Notes: a model not told the origin generated them from the sequence alone. 64,000 bases of DNA from Flavobacterium ranwuense (GCF_004349315.1 NZ_SMLH01000004.1:124001-188000); one strand, 5' to 3'. Numbered from the stretch's first letter, positions 34,901 through 42,819 are shown. A program made the numbers and translations.

Positions 34901-37136
34901 CAAAACTAAAACCACTCTTTTTAAGAAGTTGGAAATTATTATTAATCAAAATTATAGCCTGAATAAAGTCTCTTAATTTAATAATGATTTGTTTTGTATT
35001 TGATCTAACACTATTAATCGTAATGTCTTCTAAATAAGAAACCTTTTTAAATTTTGAATCAAATTGTTTAGTTAAAAAACTAACCTTTTCATCTTTAATA
35101 AATGAAAGATATGTTTCAATGTCAAACAAATATTTGGTTTCATTTTCAATTATAGTTGAAAATGAAATGTTTGTTGTTATATTTTCATTATATTTTATTG
35201 GCTTAATTGAAGTTAATAAGTTGTCAATTTCTCTAGAGTTTTGCAATTTAATATCAGAGTTTGAATACTGGTTAAAAGATTCAATAATCTTAGATAAATC
35301 AATACTCAAAAATTTATCTTTCAATTCTTCATTAACATTTAGTAAAGAACTGATTTTTTTAATATTTTCTTGAATTTGAATATAATGTATAAAGTCAAAG
35401 TCCTTTATTTTTTGAGTTATTGAATTTAAATCAAAATCAATAATTTTAGAGTAATCTGTAGAATGATTTTGTAGATTTCTATAATTAATAATTGACTCCT
35501 TTAAATCATCAAAATTATTTAATTGTTCATTTTTCAATTCGTCATTAATCCAATTCCATTCTTTGGAATCTTTTTTTTCCAATTTTTCAACTATTTGAAA
35601 AGCTCTCAAATTATTAAAAGTTTCATTTAGAGAAATCATATTATACTCTTTCTCTAATGCTCTAATAATTGTAGTTTTAAGATTAATATAATTACTTTTT
35701 AAATTATTTAAATCTTTAATTTTAGATTCAATATTTAAAAAGAAATTATCGGTTAATATACTAGAGATCTTGCTTATACTACTTTCTAAAGAAAACCTAT
35801 TTTTATTAGTTTCTAATTGAATTTTAGTAAAAATCAAATCGTCAAATGTTTCTGGAATTTTGTCCAAAAGTGACTCAAGTGCTTTGTCTGTTTGTGCAGT
35901 AACTAAAACCCTTTTTCCTTGAGCCAAAAGTGAACATAGAATATTTACTATTGTATGTGACTTTCCTGTTCCAGGAGGACCTGTTACAACTGTTAATCTG
36001 TTTTTTAGATAATTTTCATAAATCTGCTTTTGCTCATTATTGTATGGCAAAGGAAAAAAAACAGAAAAATCTTCTTCTGCATTTAAAGAAATGGCATTTT
36101 CTTTATTGTTTTCAAATAATTCATCAATAAAATAATTTGATTTAGGATAAGAGTTGTTATGCTCAATTTCAGGATTTCTTATTAATAAATTCAAAAGTTT
36201 AGATTCATTTTCATTTGAATTATTATAGTCAATAATTGAATCCGTTAATTTTTCAAAGAATCTCGGTTTTTTCTGTTTTATGTTTATTGTTGGCGAAAAA
36301 GAAATTTTAAAAAAATCTTCCCTAAAAGTATCACTAATAGGTTTTAATATTGAATCTTGAAATTCTGAATTCTCAGAAATTTTTTGAATATAATTTGATA
36401 TTAATTTTTTAAAATCATTTTCATAAATATAATCAAAACCTAGTTCAACTACTTTAGATTCAAATGCGTCAATAATATTACTCAAAATGTCTTTTTCAAT
36501 TGGTACACTGTTTAAGAAAAAGAAATCAGAGTATGGGTTTTCAGTTTCTGAAAAACCTAATTTTATTGCATTGTTTTTAGCAATGTCAAGTTTTAACGGA
36601 AAATGAAATAAATGTTGATTAGTTTTAGAAATATTGTTATTATGATTTTTCTTGGAGTATTGTATTAAACCAACACTTAAAACAATTTCTAAATTTGAAT
36701 CGTTTTTAATGTCGTTAAATGCTCTATAAAACTTTGAGTATATTGATTTACTGAAAGAAAACTTTTTTAATTTTTCAATTTCTTTTTTTCCAATTTCAGA
36801 ATTTTGAAAGTTTGTTAATTCGTTTTCGTCTTTGTTTATACTGCAAAATTTATTTCTTGCTTCATCAAATTCAATTGAATTGATAAAATTTTCAGGGATT
36901 TTTATATCAGGTTTATACGGTTTTTCTAAAGAAAAAATTATTGCTTGTTTAGTGAAATCATTGGAAAAAATCTCCGTTAGATTGGTTGTGCATATTTTAG
37001 ATTCTACTAATTCTTTGATATCGTCAACCCAAATGAAATTAGAAGAAATGCTTTTTGATAAAACATCTTTAACACCTCTTTCAAGTAGTTTTTTATATTC
37101 TTTTAGAAAAGTTATGTATTGGTTTATTACACTCAT
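31995..37136 (-). CDS. SF1 (DNA2/Upf1-like) helicase with C-terminal Vsr/DUF559-like nuclease
   Basis: The 1713-residue protein has a helical N-terminal region and then a helicase core split by a long coiled-coil insert. Walker A VVTGPPGTGKSHTIVN is near residue 385 and Walker B CIIVDEASQLDF near 1030. The second RecA-like domain contains VVSLGLTKHTEKL, FQGDERDVMLVSLGV and NVALSRAKEQMILFHS (motif VI) around 1190-1300. At about 1345-1435 it has a PD-(D/E)XK-type domain: KLDLVVHNNGKRVAIECDGD then ERQEFLERVGWKVYRVLYSA, as in Vsr and DUF559 (MTES_1575) nucleases. An acidic linker and an unknown domain follow. Such fusions occur as stand-alone phage-defence proteins. The gene is very AT-rich and has a terminator on its 5' side. 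Confidence 0.85.
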   Translation of the reverse strand: MSVINQYITFLKEYKKLLERGVKDVLSKSISSNFIWVDDIKELVESKICTTNLTEIFSNDFTKQAIIFSLEKPYKPDIKIPENFINSIEFDEARNKFCSINKDENELTNFQNSEIGKKEIEKLKKFSFSKSIYSKFYRAFNDIKNDSNLEIVLSVGLIQYSKKNHNNNISKTNQHLFHFPLKLDIAKNNAIKLGFSETENPYSDFFFLNSVPIEKDILSNIIDAFESKVVELGFDYIYENDFKKLISNYIQKISENSEFQDSILKPISDTFREDFFKISFSPTINIKQKKPRFFEKLTDSIIDYNNSNENESKLLNLLIRNPEIEHNNSYPKSNYFIDELFENNKENAISLNAEEDFSVFFPLPYNNEQKQIYENYLKNRLTVVTGPPGTGKSHTIVNILCSLLAQGKRVLVTAQTDKALESLLDKIPETFDDLIFTKIQLETNKNRFSLESSISKISSILTDNFFLNIESKIKDLNNLKSNYINLKTTIIRALEKEYNMISLNETFNNLRAFQIVEKLEKKDSKEWNWINDELKNEQLNNFDDLKESIINYRNLQNHSTDYSKIIDFDLNSITQKIKDFDFIHYIQIQENIKKISSLLNVNEELKDKFLSIDLSKIIESFNQYSNSDIKLQNSREIDNLLTSIKPIKYNENITTNISFSTIIENETKYLFDIETYLSFIKDEKVSFLTKQFDSKFKKVSYLEDITINSVRSNTKQIIIKLRDFIQAIILINNNFQLLKKSGFSFDYDDKADIESKKEILNSLISQVEINKEVVTKIQHNSNIINFSKFTNIDRFKIEELIEKAIAYKDDFQKLKEYEIEYQELFNSLSEISIILEKSRIKKNFIDYLPIQRIPNKEILDELLVQLKSINDNLNLENLFSKSEHYIKSMIPITFEKINEIPLEFISKENFEFAIANSYLIKNEFINIQKTKEDLSFINKKIYDTKCEILFDLAKSNFRDKFDDSEIDEFINLLEQYRYNLTQSNRAIRDKTKYQILTRKNSIEISKKLSCWVMKFNDVLNSVGHEPEIFDCIIVDEASQLDFNSLLLGYYTENMIIVGDDKQTSPSSLTGADGNDFEAIKNKHLDFLDSNIIHIKSDNSLFSLSKMIAGTSNLELKEHFRCVPELIEFSKSNFYNNTLRPLKQINGNRLQPKVPVFIDGAFTEEKIVYKEIEFIKNYLKNILNDEKYANKTIGVVSLGLTKHTEKLKDIKEDLANEFGKDKIDKHKLIIEDSPKFQGDERDVMLVSLGVALDFQKLNNNENAKPRAILSDQDEFKKINVALSRAKEQMILFHSVKSEDLNPQDFRNKILNFFYEEVKPIKELVLDEINIERNLYNIPNPFDSWFEFDIANQLIKNGFRFIEPQFQVKENETYYNHKSNKQGYINFKLDLVVHNNGKRVAIECDGDPFHSLPEDVAYDVERQEFLERVGWKVYRVLYSAYKRNPSNEIEKMVDFVNRNTKKDEIEHFIPVLEYVEVEVEEEDNYEEFEEDFLISSSNNSNSKYQHRSFIDIMEEETIKSPENNLFSNMESEISESSETTLRYFNLFENGTYKLLNFSENEALFSLPIKEKHKNGFLLQCYDNGHINKVYVQTLIDKRIDYSYSNGKNPNAKILYLKLVEEDTIIGLKIKKGREVIFKAHKTKNISNREQLHLQGYKVMYQGFDEITYKVFPKNISSEINRLTYESFNASGKPTNNNYYENEWKIIQEFIPNLTE

Positions 37137-37266
37137 TAATGTCTAAGTTCTTTATTTTCAAATATACAATTTCTTTTCTACAGTCAACTTGGGTAAAATT
37201 GTACCTAAATCGTAAATATACACAACTCCCAATTACTAACATATTATAACAAAAAATATTATGCAT

Positions 37267-37289
37267 AAAAAAAGACACCTCTCGGCATC
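37267..37289 (-). terminator. Terminator of the 42-residue membrane protein gene
   Basis: Read on the minus strand, GATGCC-GAGA-GGTGTC is a hairpin with two G-T pairs followed by seven T. It lies right after the stop of the small gene and before the helicase-nuclease start, so the small gene is its own transcription unit. Confidence 0.65.
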
Positions 37290-37291
37290 TT

Positions 37292-37420
37292 CTATTTCTT
37301 CACCCTATCCTTCCAACTACCATTTTTATCATAATTTTTCCTAAACTCATAAATCTTTCCTCTCAGGTAAAGACCTAAAAACCAAGCCACAATAAATCCT
37401 ATTATTTCATACCATTCCAT
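37292..37420 (-). CDS. Single-helix small membrane protein (42 residues), unknown
   Basis: The ATG at 37418-37420 opens MEWYEIIGFIVAWFLGLYLR followed by GKIYEFRKNYDKNGSWKDRV and KK. The protein has one membrane helix (about 6-20) and a basic cytosolic tail. A terminator follows directly, and one of the four tandem 21-bp-period operators lies 50 bases upstream (37471-37510). The gene therefore looks like an independent regulated microprotein gene. TATATTTG stands only a few bases before the ATG on the coding strand. If it were the -7 element the message would be leaderless. The family is not recognised. Confidence 0.55.
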   Translation of the reverse strand: MEWYEIIGFIVAWFLGLYLRGKIYEFRKNYDKNGSWKDRVKK

Positions 37421-37470
37421 GCCTCAAATATAGAACGCATAGAGCCTTACTTATTTAGCCTAAAATCAAA

Positions 37471-37510
37471 TAATCCTGAATTGATAAGTTTTAATCCTGA
37501 ATTGATAAGT
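37471..37510. promoter_or_regulatory. Tandem direct-repeat operator, locus 1
   Basis: TAATCCTGAATTGATAAGT occurs twice without mismatch, at 37471-37489 and 37492-37510, a period of 21 bases. On the minus strand each unit reads TTATCAATTCAGGAT, matching the units at 47.5, 48.6 and 50.2 kb. It is upstream of the 42-residue protein gene (minus strand). The period of two helical turns fits a dimeric AraC-type activator. Confidence 0.75.
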
Positions 37511-37530
37511 ATTCGTATTGTTATAAAACA

Positions 37531-37556
37531 GAAAAAGATGCCTAGGCATCTTTTTC
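37531..37556. terminator. Perfect palindromic terminator after the XRE gene
   Basis: GAAAAAGATGCC followed by TAGGCATCTTTTTC is an exact 26-base palindrome. It begins 6 bases beyond the XRE gene stop (minus strand) and can terminate in both directions. Confidence 0.8.
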
Positions 37557-37562
37557 AATTAT

Positions 37563-37844
37563 TTATTTCTTTTCTGAATTATCAGCAGAGTCTAATTCGT
37601 CATAATATGTTTCAAAATCGAAATCTATATTAAATAGTTCTCTTGGATGCACACGAAGACCTTTGGCAAGTTCTATAAGACTTGAAAGTTGACAATCAAT
37701 TTTATTATTAGCAATATTACTTATCTTTCCACTATGAATTTCACATTTAGCAGCAATCTTTGCATAAGTAGTTTCCCCTTTTAAAGATTTTACCTTTTGT
37801 GCAATCAGTTCTTTAATTTCTTTTGTCTTATTTTCATTCTTCAT
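37563..37844 (-). CDS. XRE-family helix-turn-helix regulator
   Basis: The 93-residue protein consists of one Cro/CI-type helix-turn-helix at about 12-68: IAQKVKSLKGETTYAKIAAK, IHSGKISNIANNKID and LIELAKGLRVHPRELF. An acidic tail follows. It has no sensor domain. An exact 18-bp palindrome lies 44 bases upstream of its start and is the likely operator. Targets other than itself are unknown. The 6S RNA promoter on the opposite strand starts close to that palindrome. Confidence 0.88.
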   Translation of the reverse strand: MKNENKTKEIKELIAQKVKSLKGETTYAKIAAKCEIHSGKISNIANNKIDCQLSSLIELAKGLRVHPRELFNIDFDFETYYDELDSADNSEKK

Positions 37845-37887
37845 TATTATCTTTTAATGCAATTTGAATAAAACTCAAAAAATAATC

Positions 37888-37905
37888 ATTACCGAATTCG
37901 GTAAT
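37888..37905. promoter_or_regulatory. 18-bp perfect palindrome, probable XRE operator
   Basis: ATTACCGAATTCGGTAAT is its own reverse complement. It lies between the XRE start (37844) and the 6S promoter. A minus-strand element resembling the -7 box (TATTTTTTG) follows it toward the XRE gene, so binding would block the XRE promoter. Confidence 0.65.
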
Positions 37906-37923
37906 ATGAATAAAATAATTATC

Positions 37924-37958
37924 TTTGCATAAAGATTACATTCAAAATTGTAATTTTG
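37924..37958 (+). promoter_or_regulatory. Promoter of the candidate 6S RNA
   Basis: TTTG at 37924-37927 and TAATTTTG at 37951-37958 are spaced by 23 bases and match the Bacteroidota promoter pattern. Transcription would start near 37965, just before the folded RNA. Confidence 0.6.
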
Positions 37959-37964
37959 CGACTC

Positions 37965-38135
37965 TTCAAAAAAAACATTGAAGCATTCGCTTTGAATCTC
38001 GTATCAGAAAACTGGTAATTTTATAGGAACGAGAAGATAAGTACGATGCTCACGTCCCATGGCGTGGGCTCACTTATTGTTCCCCGGTATACCAGTACCT
38101 CTGATGCAGTAAGATGAGTTCCATGCCATTTTTTT
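37965..38135 (+). ncRNA. ssrS: Candidate 6S RNA (6S-Flavo type)
   Basis: The transcript folds by hand into one long rod. The closing pairs are GCAT (37983-37986)/ATGC (38123-38126) and GAA-CTC/GAGTTC. Then come GTATCAG (38001-38007)/CTGATGC (38101-38107) and ACTGGT (38011-38016)/ACCAGT (38091-38096). A large internal bubble follows, then GGAAC (38026-38030)/GTTCC (38079-38083), ATAAGT (38037-38042)/ACTTAT (38072-38077), and an apical CCCA/TGGG or CACG/CGTG hairpin. Seven T end it (38129-38135). A rod with a central bubble is the 6S RNA architecture, which mimics open promoter DNA and binds RNA polymerase. There is no coding potential. The identity as Rfam 6S-Flavo is from fold and context, not a covariance search. 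Confidence 0.65.
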
Positions 38136-38224
38136 GTCCAATATTTAGGCAAAACTCAACTTCAATTCTTAGCACCGCTTCCTTTTTTTAGTTTCGCAAT
38201 ACCATTAATTAATTGAATTAGTTG

Positions 38225-38276
38225 GGAAAGGCACTGCCACCGTCTGGCTGCAAAAGGCAACGGCAGTTGGCTTTCC
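38225..38276 (+). other. Stable hairpin in the region upstream of susC
   Basis: GGAAAGGCACTGCC (38225-38238) can pair with GGCAGTTGGCTTTCC (38262-38276) with one bulge and one mismatch. The loop includes GCTGCAAAAGGCAAC. It may terminate upstream transcription or be part of a susC leader. The rest of 38136-38435 shows no gene. Confidence 0.4.
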
Positions 38277-38360
38277 TTAAAAAAACTTTAAAAAAATGCC
38301 AATGAATTAAAAAAAAACACAAAAACCTTTGTGCCTTAGCGGTACAACAAAAAAAATGGC

Positions 38361-38390
38361 CCTCTATCTCGTCGACAAACTAACTAGAGG
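38361..38390 (+). other. Leader hairpin close to susC
   Basis: CCTCTA (38361-38366) pairs with TAGAGG (38385-38390), 45 bases before the susC ATG. It is probably part of the 5' untranslated leader. A regulatory role is possible but not shown. Confidence 0.35.
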
Positions 38391-38435
38391 ACCGTAGCTA
38401 ATAAAACTAACGTTTCACTTAACCAACCCAATATT

Positions 38436-41429
38436 ATGAATAATTTTTCATTAAACAAAGGATGGCTGGTACTTTGCTATTCCCTTATTTTAGGGCTGTG
38501 CTTGTGCCACTCTCCTTTGTTTGCACAAAATGTGCCCCTTAGTACTACTTCAAAACAACAAGTCACTGGTACCATAACAGACGGTGGTGCCCCTCTGACT
38601 GGCGTAAGCATTTCAGTAAAGGGAGAACAAAAAACAGTAATCTCCAACTTCGACGGGAAATTTACTATAGCGGTATCATCCAACGACATTCTCATTTTTA
38701 CTTACATGGGGTTTAAGACCGTTACAATGCCTGTAGATGGTCGTTCCGTAATTAATATTCGGATGCAAGAAGACGCGACCACGCTACAGGAGGTCAAGAT
38801 CAATGCAGGCTATTATTCCGTGAAAGAAAGCGAACGCACCGGTAGTATTTCGAAAATCACTTCTAAAGACATAGAAAAACAACCCGTTACCAATGTCCTT
38901 GCAACGATGCAGGGACGAATGGCAGGAGTTGATATTGTACAAGATAGCGGTTCGCCAGGTGGTGCTTTTACTATCAAGATTAGAGGTCAAAACAGTTTAA
39001 GAGCTGACGGAAACCAACCGTTATATATTATTGACGGTGTACCCTATTCATCAGAAACCATAGGTGCAATCGCTACTTCGGGCACGGCACCGACTTTGAC
39101 CAGTCCGTTAAGTTCTATTAATCCATCGGATATAGAAAGTATTGAAGTACTTAAAGATGCTGATGCAACAGCTATTTATGGTTCGCGTGGTGCAAATGGT
39201 GTGGTGCTAATTACTACCAAAAAAGGAAAGGCAGGTGAAACGAGTTATACTGTTAATGCCTCGACGAGTTTTGGCAGTGTTACCCGAACGCCTAAACTGA
39301 TGAATACCCAACAATATCTTGCGATGCGCCAACAAGCTTTTGCCAATGATGGCGTTACTGTATTTCCTAGTTATGCGTATGATGTTAATGGTACTTGGAA
39401 TCAGAACCGATATACCGATTGGCAAAAGGAATTGATAGGCGGGACTCCTGAAGTTAATAATTTACAAGCATCGGTATCGGGCGGAAGCCAACGCACACAG
39501 TATTTATTGAGTGGAAACTATCGAACTGAAACAACTGTATTTCCGGGTGATTTTAAATACACTAAAGGCGCTACACATTTCAATATGAATCATACTTCAG
39601 ATGATGACCGATTTAAAATTACTTTTTCGGCTAATTATATTGCACAAAAGAACAATCAACCGTCTATTGACCTTACCAGAGTTTCACGAACCTTGGCACC
39701 TAACGCTCCTGCGTTATATGATGCCAATGGTAATTTGAATTGGGAAAATAGTACTTGGGATAATCCTCTTGCAGGATTGCTGTCGCAATTTGATTCGAGA
39801 ATAAAAGACTTAACCGCTAACACGGTATTATTGTACGCTATTCGCCCGAATTTACAATTTAAAACCAGTTTGGGTTACTCTGATTTGAACAGTAATGAAA
39901 GTAGGACGCAACCCTCGACGATGTATAATCCTGCGTATGGTGTAGGTAGTGAAATATCTTCGCTTAGTACTAATCAAACTACTCGAACTTCTTGGATTGT
40001 TGAGCCACAGCTTAATTGGAATAAAGTGATTGGGAAAGGCAAAATAGATGTTTTGCTAGGTGGTACTTTTCAGAAGCAACGCACGGAGCGACTTTTTCTA
40101 AATGGCTTTGGGTTTGCGAGTAATAGTTTGATTCATGATTTGGCTTCAGCTTCTATTAAAACCATTGATTTGAGCGATGAAACTATTTACAAGTATCAAG
40201 CTTTTTTTGCCCGAATGAATTATACTTGGGATGAACGTTATATTCTCAATGTTACCGCTCGGCGTGATGGGTCGAGCCGATTTGGACCAGGAAAGCAATT
40301 CGCCACTTTTGGTGCGATAGGTGCTGCTTGGTTATTTTCGAACGAAGCTTTATTAAAAGATAACTCGGTACTTAGTTTTGGTAAACTGAGAACTAGCTAT
40401 GGCACGGCCGGTAATGATCAAATAGGCGATTATCAATTTCTGGATACTTATACTTCTTCGGGTAATACTTATCAAGGCACTATTGGTTTACAGCCGGTAC
40501 GGTTATTCAATCCAGAGTTTGGGTGGGAAACGAATAGAAAATTTGAAGTAGCAATTGAAACAGGTTTTTTGAAAGACCGATTATTTTTAACCACGGCTTA
40601 CTACTTTAATCGTTCGTCAAATCAATTAGTAGGTATACCATTGCCGGGAACGACTGGTTTTAGTTCGTTGAATGCTAATCTTGATGCGACTGTGCAGAAT
40701 AGCGGATTGGAATTTACGTTGCGTACTGTCAATTTTCAACATAAGCACTTTGAGTGGACCACTAATTTTAACATTTCAATCAATAGAAATAAACTGATTT
40801 CTTATCCTGGTCTTGAAAGTTCGACTTATGTCAATACTTATGTAGTGGGTCAACCTATTAATAGTATCAAATTGTACCATTATACCGGTATGAATCCGAC
40901 AACAGGCGTTTATGAGTTTGAAGATGTAAATGGTGATGGTACGATTACCTCAATGGGAGACCGAAAAACTATTGCTGACTTGAGCCCTCGTTTTTTTGGT
41001 GGATTGCAAAATCAATTTAAATATAAAGGATTCCAATTGGATTTTCTTTTTCAGTTTGTGAAACAACAAGCTTTTGGATCGATGCCCGGAGTTCCCGGAA
41101 CGGCGATTAACCAATTAGCAAGTGTGAGTGATGCGGCAGCGCAACAACCTTATACGGCTGGTGCTAATGGAGCGGTTACTACGGTATATTACCGCTATGG
41201 GTTGAGTGATGGTAATTTACAAGATGCTTCTTATGTACGCTTGAAAAATATTTCATTGACGTATGATTTGCCTTTGAAATTTACTCATGGTGTGCGTTGT
41301 CAATTGTATATGCAAGGACAAAATGTGTTGACGTTTACCCATTACTCTAATGGAGACCCAGAGTCTAAATTCAGCGGTTACTTGCCCCCATTGAAAGTGT
41401 TTACCGGTGGAGTGAAACTAACTTTTTAA
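38436..41429 (+). CDS. SusC/RagA-family TonB-linked outer-membrane transporter
   Basis: The 997-residue protein has a signal peptide (about 1-31, ending LCHSPLFAQ) and a carboxypeptidase-like domain (VTGTITDGGAPLTGVSISVK, about 43-115). The SusC-type plug contains IRGQNSLRADGNQPLYIIDG and IESIEVLKDADATAIYGSRG then ANGVVLITTKKG (about 180-270). A 22-strand barrel follows, ending LKVFTGGVKLTF. SusC proteins import oligomers through the outer membrane with a SusD lid. SusD and a secreted S9 peptidase follow at once, so the cargo is more likely a peptide than a glycan, by inference. It starts after a long structured leader downstream of the 6S RNA. Confidence 0.95.
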   Translation: MNNFSLNKGWLVLCYSLILGLCLCHSPLFAQNVPLSTTSKQQVTGTITDGGAPLTGVSISVKGEQKTVISNFDGKFTIAVSSNDILIFTYMGFKTVTMPVDGRSVINIRMQEDATTLQEVKINAGYYSVKESERTGSISKITSKDIEKQPVTNVLATMQGRMAGVDIVQDSGSPGGAFTIKIRGQNSLRADGNQPLYIIDGVPYSSETIGAIATSGTAPTLTSPLSSINPSDIESIEVLKDADATAIYGSRGANGVVLITTKKGKAGETSYTVNASTSFGSVTRTPKLMNTQQYLAMRQQAFANDGVTVFPSYAYDVNGTWNQNRYTDWQKELIGGTPEVNNLQASVSGGSQRTQYLLSGNYRTETTVFPGDFKYTKGATHFNMNHTSDDDRFKITFSANYIAQKNNQPSIDLTRVSRTLAPNAPALYDANGNLNWENSTWDNPLAGLLSQFDSRIKDLTANTVLLYAIRPNLQFKTSLGYSDLNSNESRTQPSTMYNPAYGVGSEISSLSTNQTTRTSWIVEPQLNWNKVIGKGKIDVLLGGTFQKQRTERLFLNGFGFASNSLIHDLASASIKTIDLSDETIYKYQAFFARMNYTWDERYILNVTARRDGSSRFGPGKQFATFGAIGAAWLFSNEALLKDNSVLSFGKLRTSYGTAGNDQIGDYQFLDTYTSSGNTYQGTIGLQPVRLFNPEFGWETNRKFEVAIETGFLKDRLFLTTAYYFNRSSNQLVGIPLPGTTGFSSLNANLDATVQNSGLEFTLRTVNFQHKHFEWTTNFNISINRNKLISYPGLESSTYVNTYVVGQPINSIKLYHYTGMNPTTGVYEFEDVNGDGTITSMGDRKTIADLSPRFFGGLQNQFKYKGFQLDFLFQFVKQQAFGSMPGVPGTAINQLASVSDAAAQQPYTAGANGAVTTVYYRYGLSDGNLQDASYVRLKNISLTYDLPLKFTHGVRCQLYMQGQNVLTFTHYSNGDPESKFSGYLPPLKVFTGGVKLTF

Positions 41430-41445
41430 TCTAATATTTACTATC

Positions 41446-42819
41446 ATGAAAAATTTTATAATACCCCTAATAGTTTTTTTAGCCTTGTACTGCTTTACAG
41501 GATGTGATGATTTTGTTGATGTTGAAGTTCCTGCTTCACAACTTACCGGAAGTATTGTTTTTGAAGACCACGCTACAGCCAATGCTGCTATGGCTGATAT
41601 TTATTCTAAACTTCGCGATAGTGGGTTACTATCGGGAAATAGCATTGGTTCTGCGACTTGCTTAGGATTGTATGCTGATGAATTGGTTTATTATGGCACT
41701 AATGATGAAAATGTTTTCTTCTTATTTAATAATAGTTTGCTTTCTAATACTTCCATTGTATCTCAACAATGGAATGAAAGTTATCATCAAATTTACTGTG
41801 CTAATGCCGTTATTGAAGGTTGCCAAAACTCGACAGCTTTATCAACAGCTGATAAGAATCAGTTTATTGGAGAAGCCACTTTTGTTAGAGCCTTAGTACA
41901 TTTTTACTTGATGAATTTGCATGGCGATGTACCTTATATTACTACAACCAATTATGAACTTAATCGAGTAGTTACACGAATGCCTACAGCTGAGGTGTAT
42001 AATCATATTATTACTGATTTGGATCAAGCCATTGCACTACTATCTGAAAATTATATATCGGCAGACCGAGTTAGACCTAACCGTTCGACAGCTTCTGCAT
42101 TATTGGCTAGGGTTTATCTTTATAAAGGCGATTGGGCTGCCGCTTCTAATGCTGCTTCGGCAGTATTGAATAATCCCGCTTATGTGTGGGAAAACGATAT
42201 TGATAAAATATTCCTAAAAGAATGTACCGCTACGATTTGGCAGTTTTCGCCAAAATTGGACGGTAATAATGCCGATGAAGGCGCGACCTTTATTTTTCAG
42301 AGCGGATCGCCACCGTATGTTGGGTTAAGTTCTGAATTGGTAAACTCTTTTACTAATAATGACCTTAGAAAAACACATTGGATTGCTACGGTTACCGATG
42401 GAACTAACACTTGGTATCATGCTAATAAATACAAACAAAATACGAATACCGGAACTTCTGTTGAATATTCAATTATTTTTAGATTGGCGGAGCAATATCT
42501 TATTCGGGCTGAAGCACGAGCAAGACAAGGCGAATTAAGTAATGCAAAAGACGATTTGAACATAGTGAGACATTTGGCAGGATTACCCGATACAGCGGCA
42601 GTTACCGCTGATGAAGTTATAACGGCAGTTATGCAAGAAAGACGATTTGAATTTTTTACCGAATATGGACATCGGTTTTTTGACTTGAAACGTAATGGTT
42701 TTCTAAATACCATTTTACCAACTGTTAAACCGGGATGGAATACTACTGACCAACTTTGGCCAATTCCAGAAACGGAATTGCTTATGAATCCAAATCTTAC
42801 CCAAAATCCCGGCTACTAA
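41446..42819 (+). CDS. SusD/RagB-family surface lipoprotein
   Basis: The 457-residue protein begins MKNFIIPLIVFLALYCFTGC with a lipobox Cys at residue 20, so it is lipid-anchored and probably surface-exposed. Family features are FVDVEVPASQLTGSIVFEDH near the N-terminus, a TPR-rich middle (FIGEATFVRALVHFYLMNLH, GDVPYITTTNYE) and the C-terminal LRIA-type end (RRFEFFTEYGHRFFDLKRNG, ETELLMNPNLTQNPGY). It forms the lid of the SusC pore. It starts 17 bases after susC, and its stop overlaps the start of the S9 peptidase gene (TAATG). Confidence 0.95.
   Translation: MKNFIIPLIVFLALYCFTGCDDFVDVEVPASQLTGSIVFEDHATANAAMADIYSKLRDSGLLSGNSIGSATCLGLYADELVYYGTNDENVFFLFNNSLLSNTSIVSQQWNESYHQIYCANAVIEGCQNSTALSTADKNQFIGEATFVRALVHFYLMNLHGDVPYITTTNYELNRVVTRMPTAEVYNHIITDLDQAIALLSENYISADRVRPNRSTASALLARVYLYKGDWAAASNAASAVLNNPAYVWENDIDKIFLKECTATIWQFSPKLDGNNADEGATFIFQSGSPPYVGLSSELVNSFTNNDLRKTHWIATVTDGTNTWYHANKYKQNTNTGTSVEYSIIFRLAEQYLIRAEARARQGELSNAKDDLNIVRHLAGLPDTAAVTADEVITAVMQERRFEFFTEYGHRFFDLKRNGFLNTILPTVKPGWNTTDQLWPIPETELLMNPNLTQNPGY

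Noticed and set aside
37471..37510. CRISPR-like interpretation of the tandem repeats
   Set aside because: There are only two units per site, no spacer variation and no cas genes; the 21-base period fits an operator.
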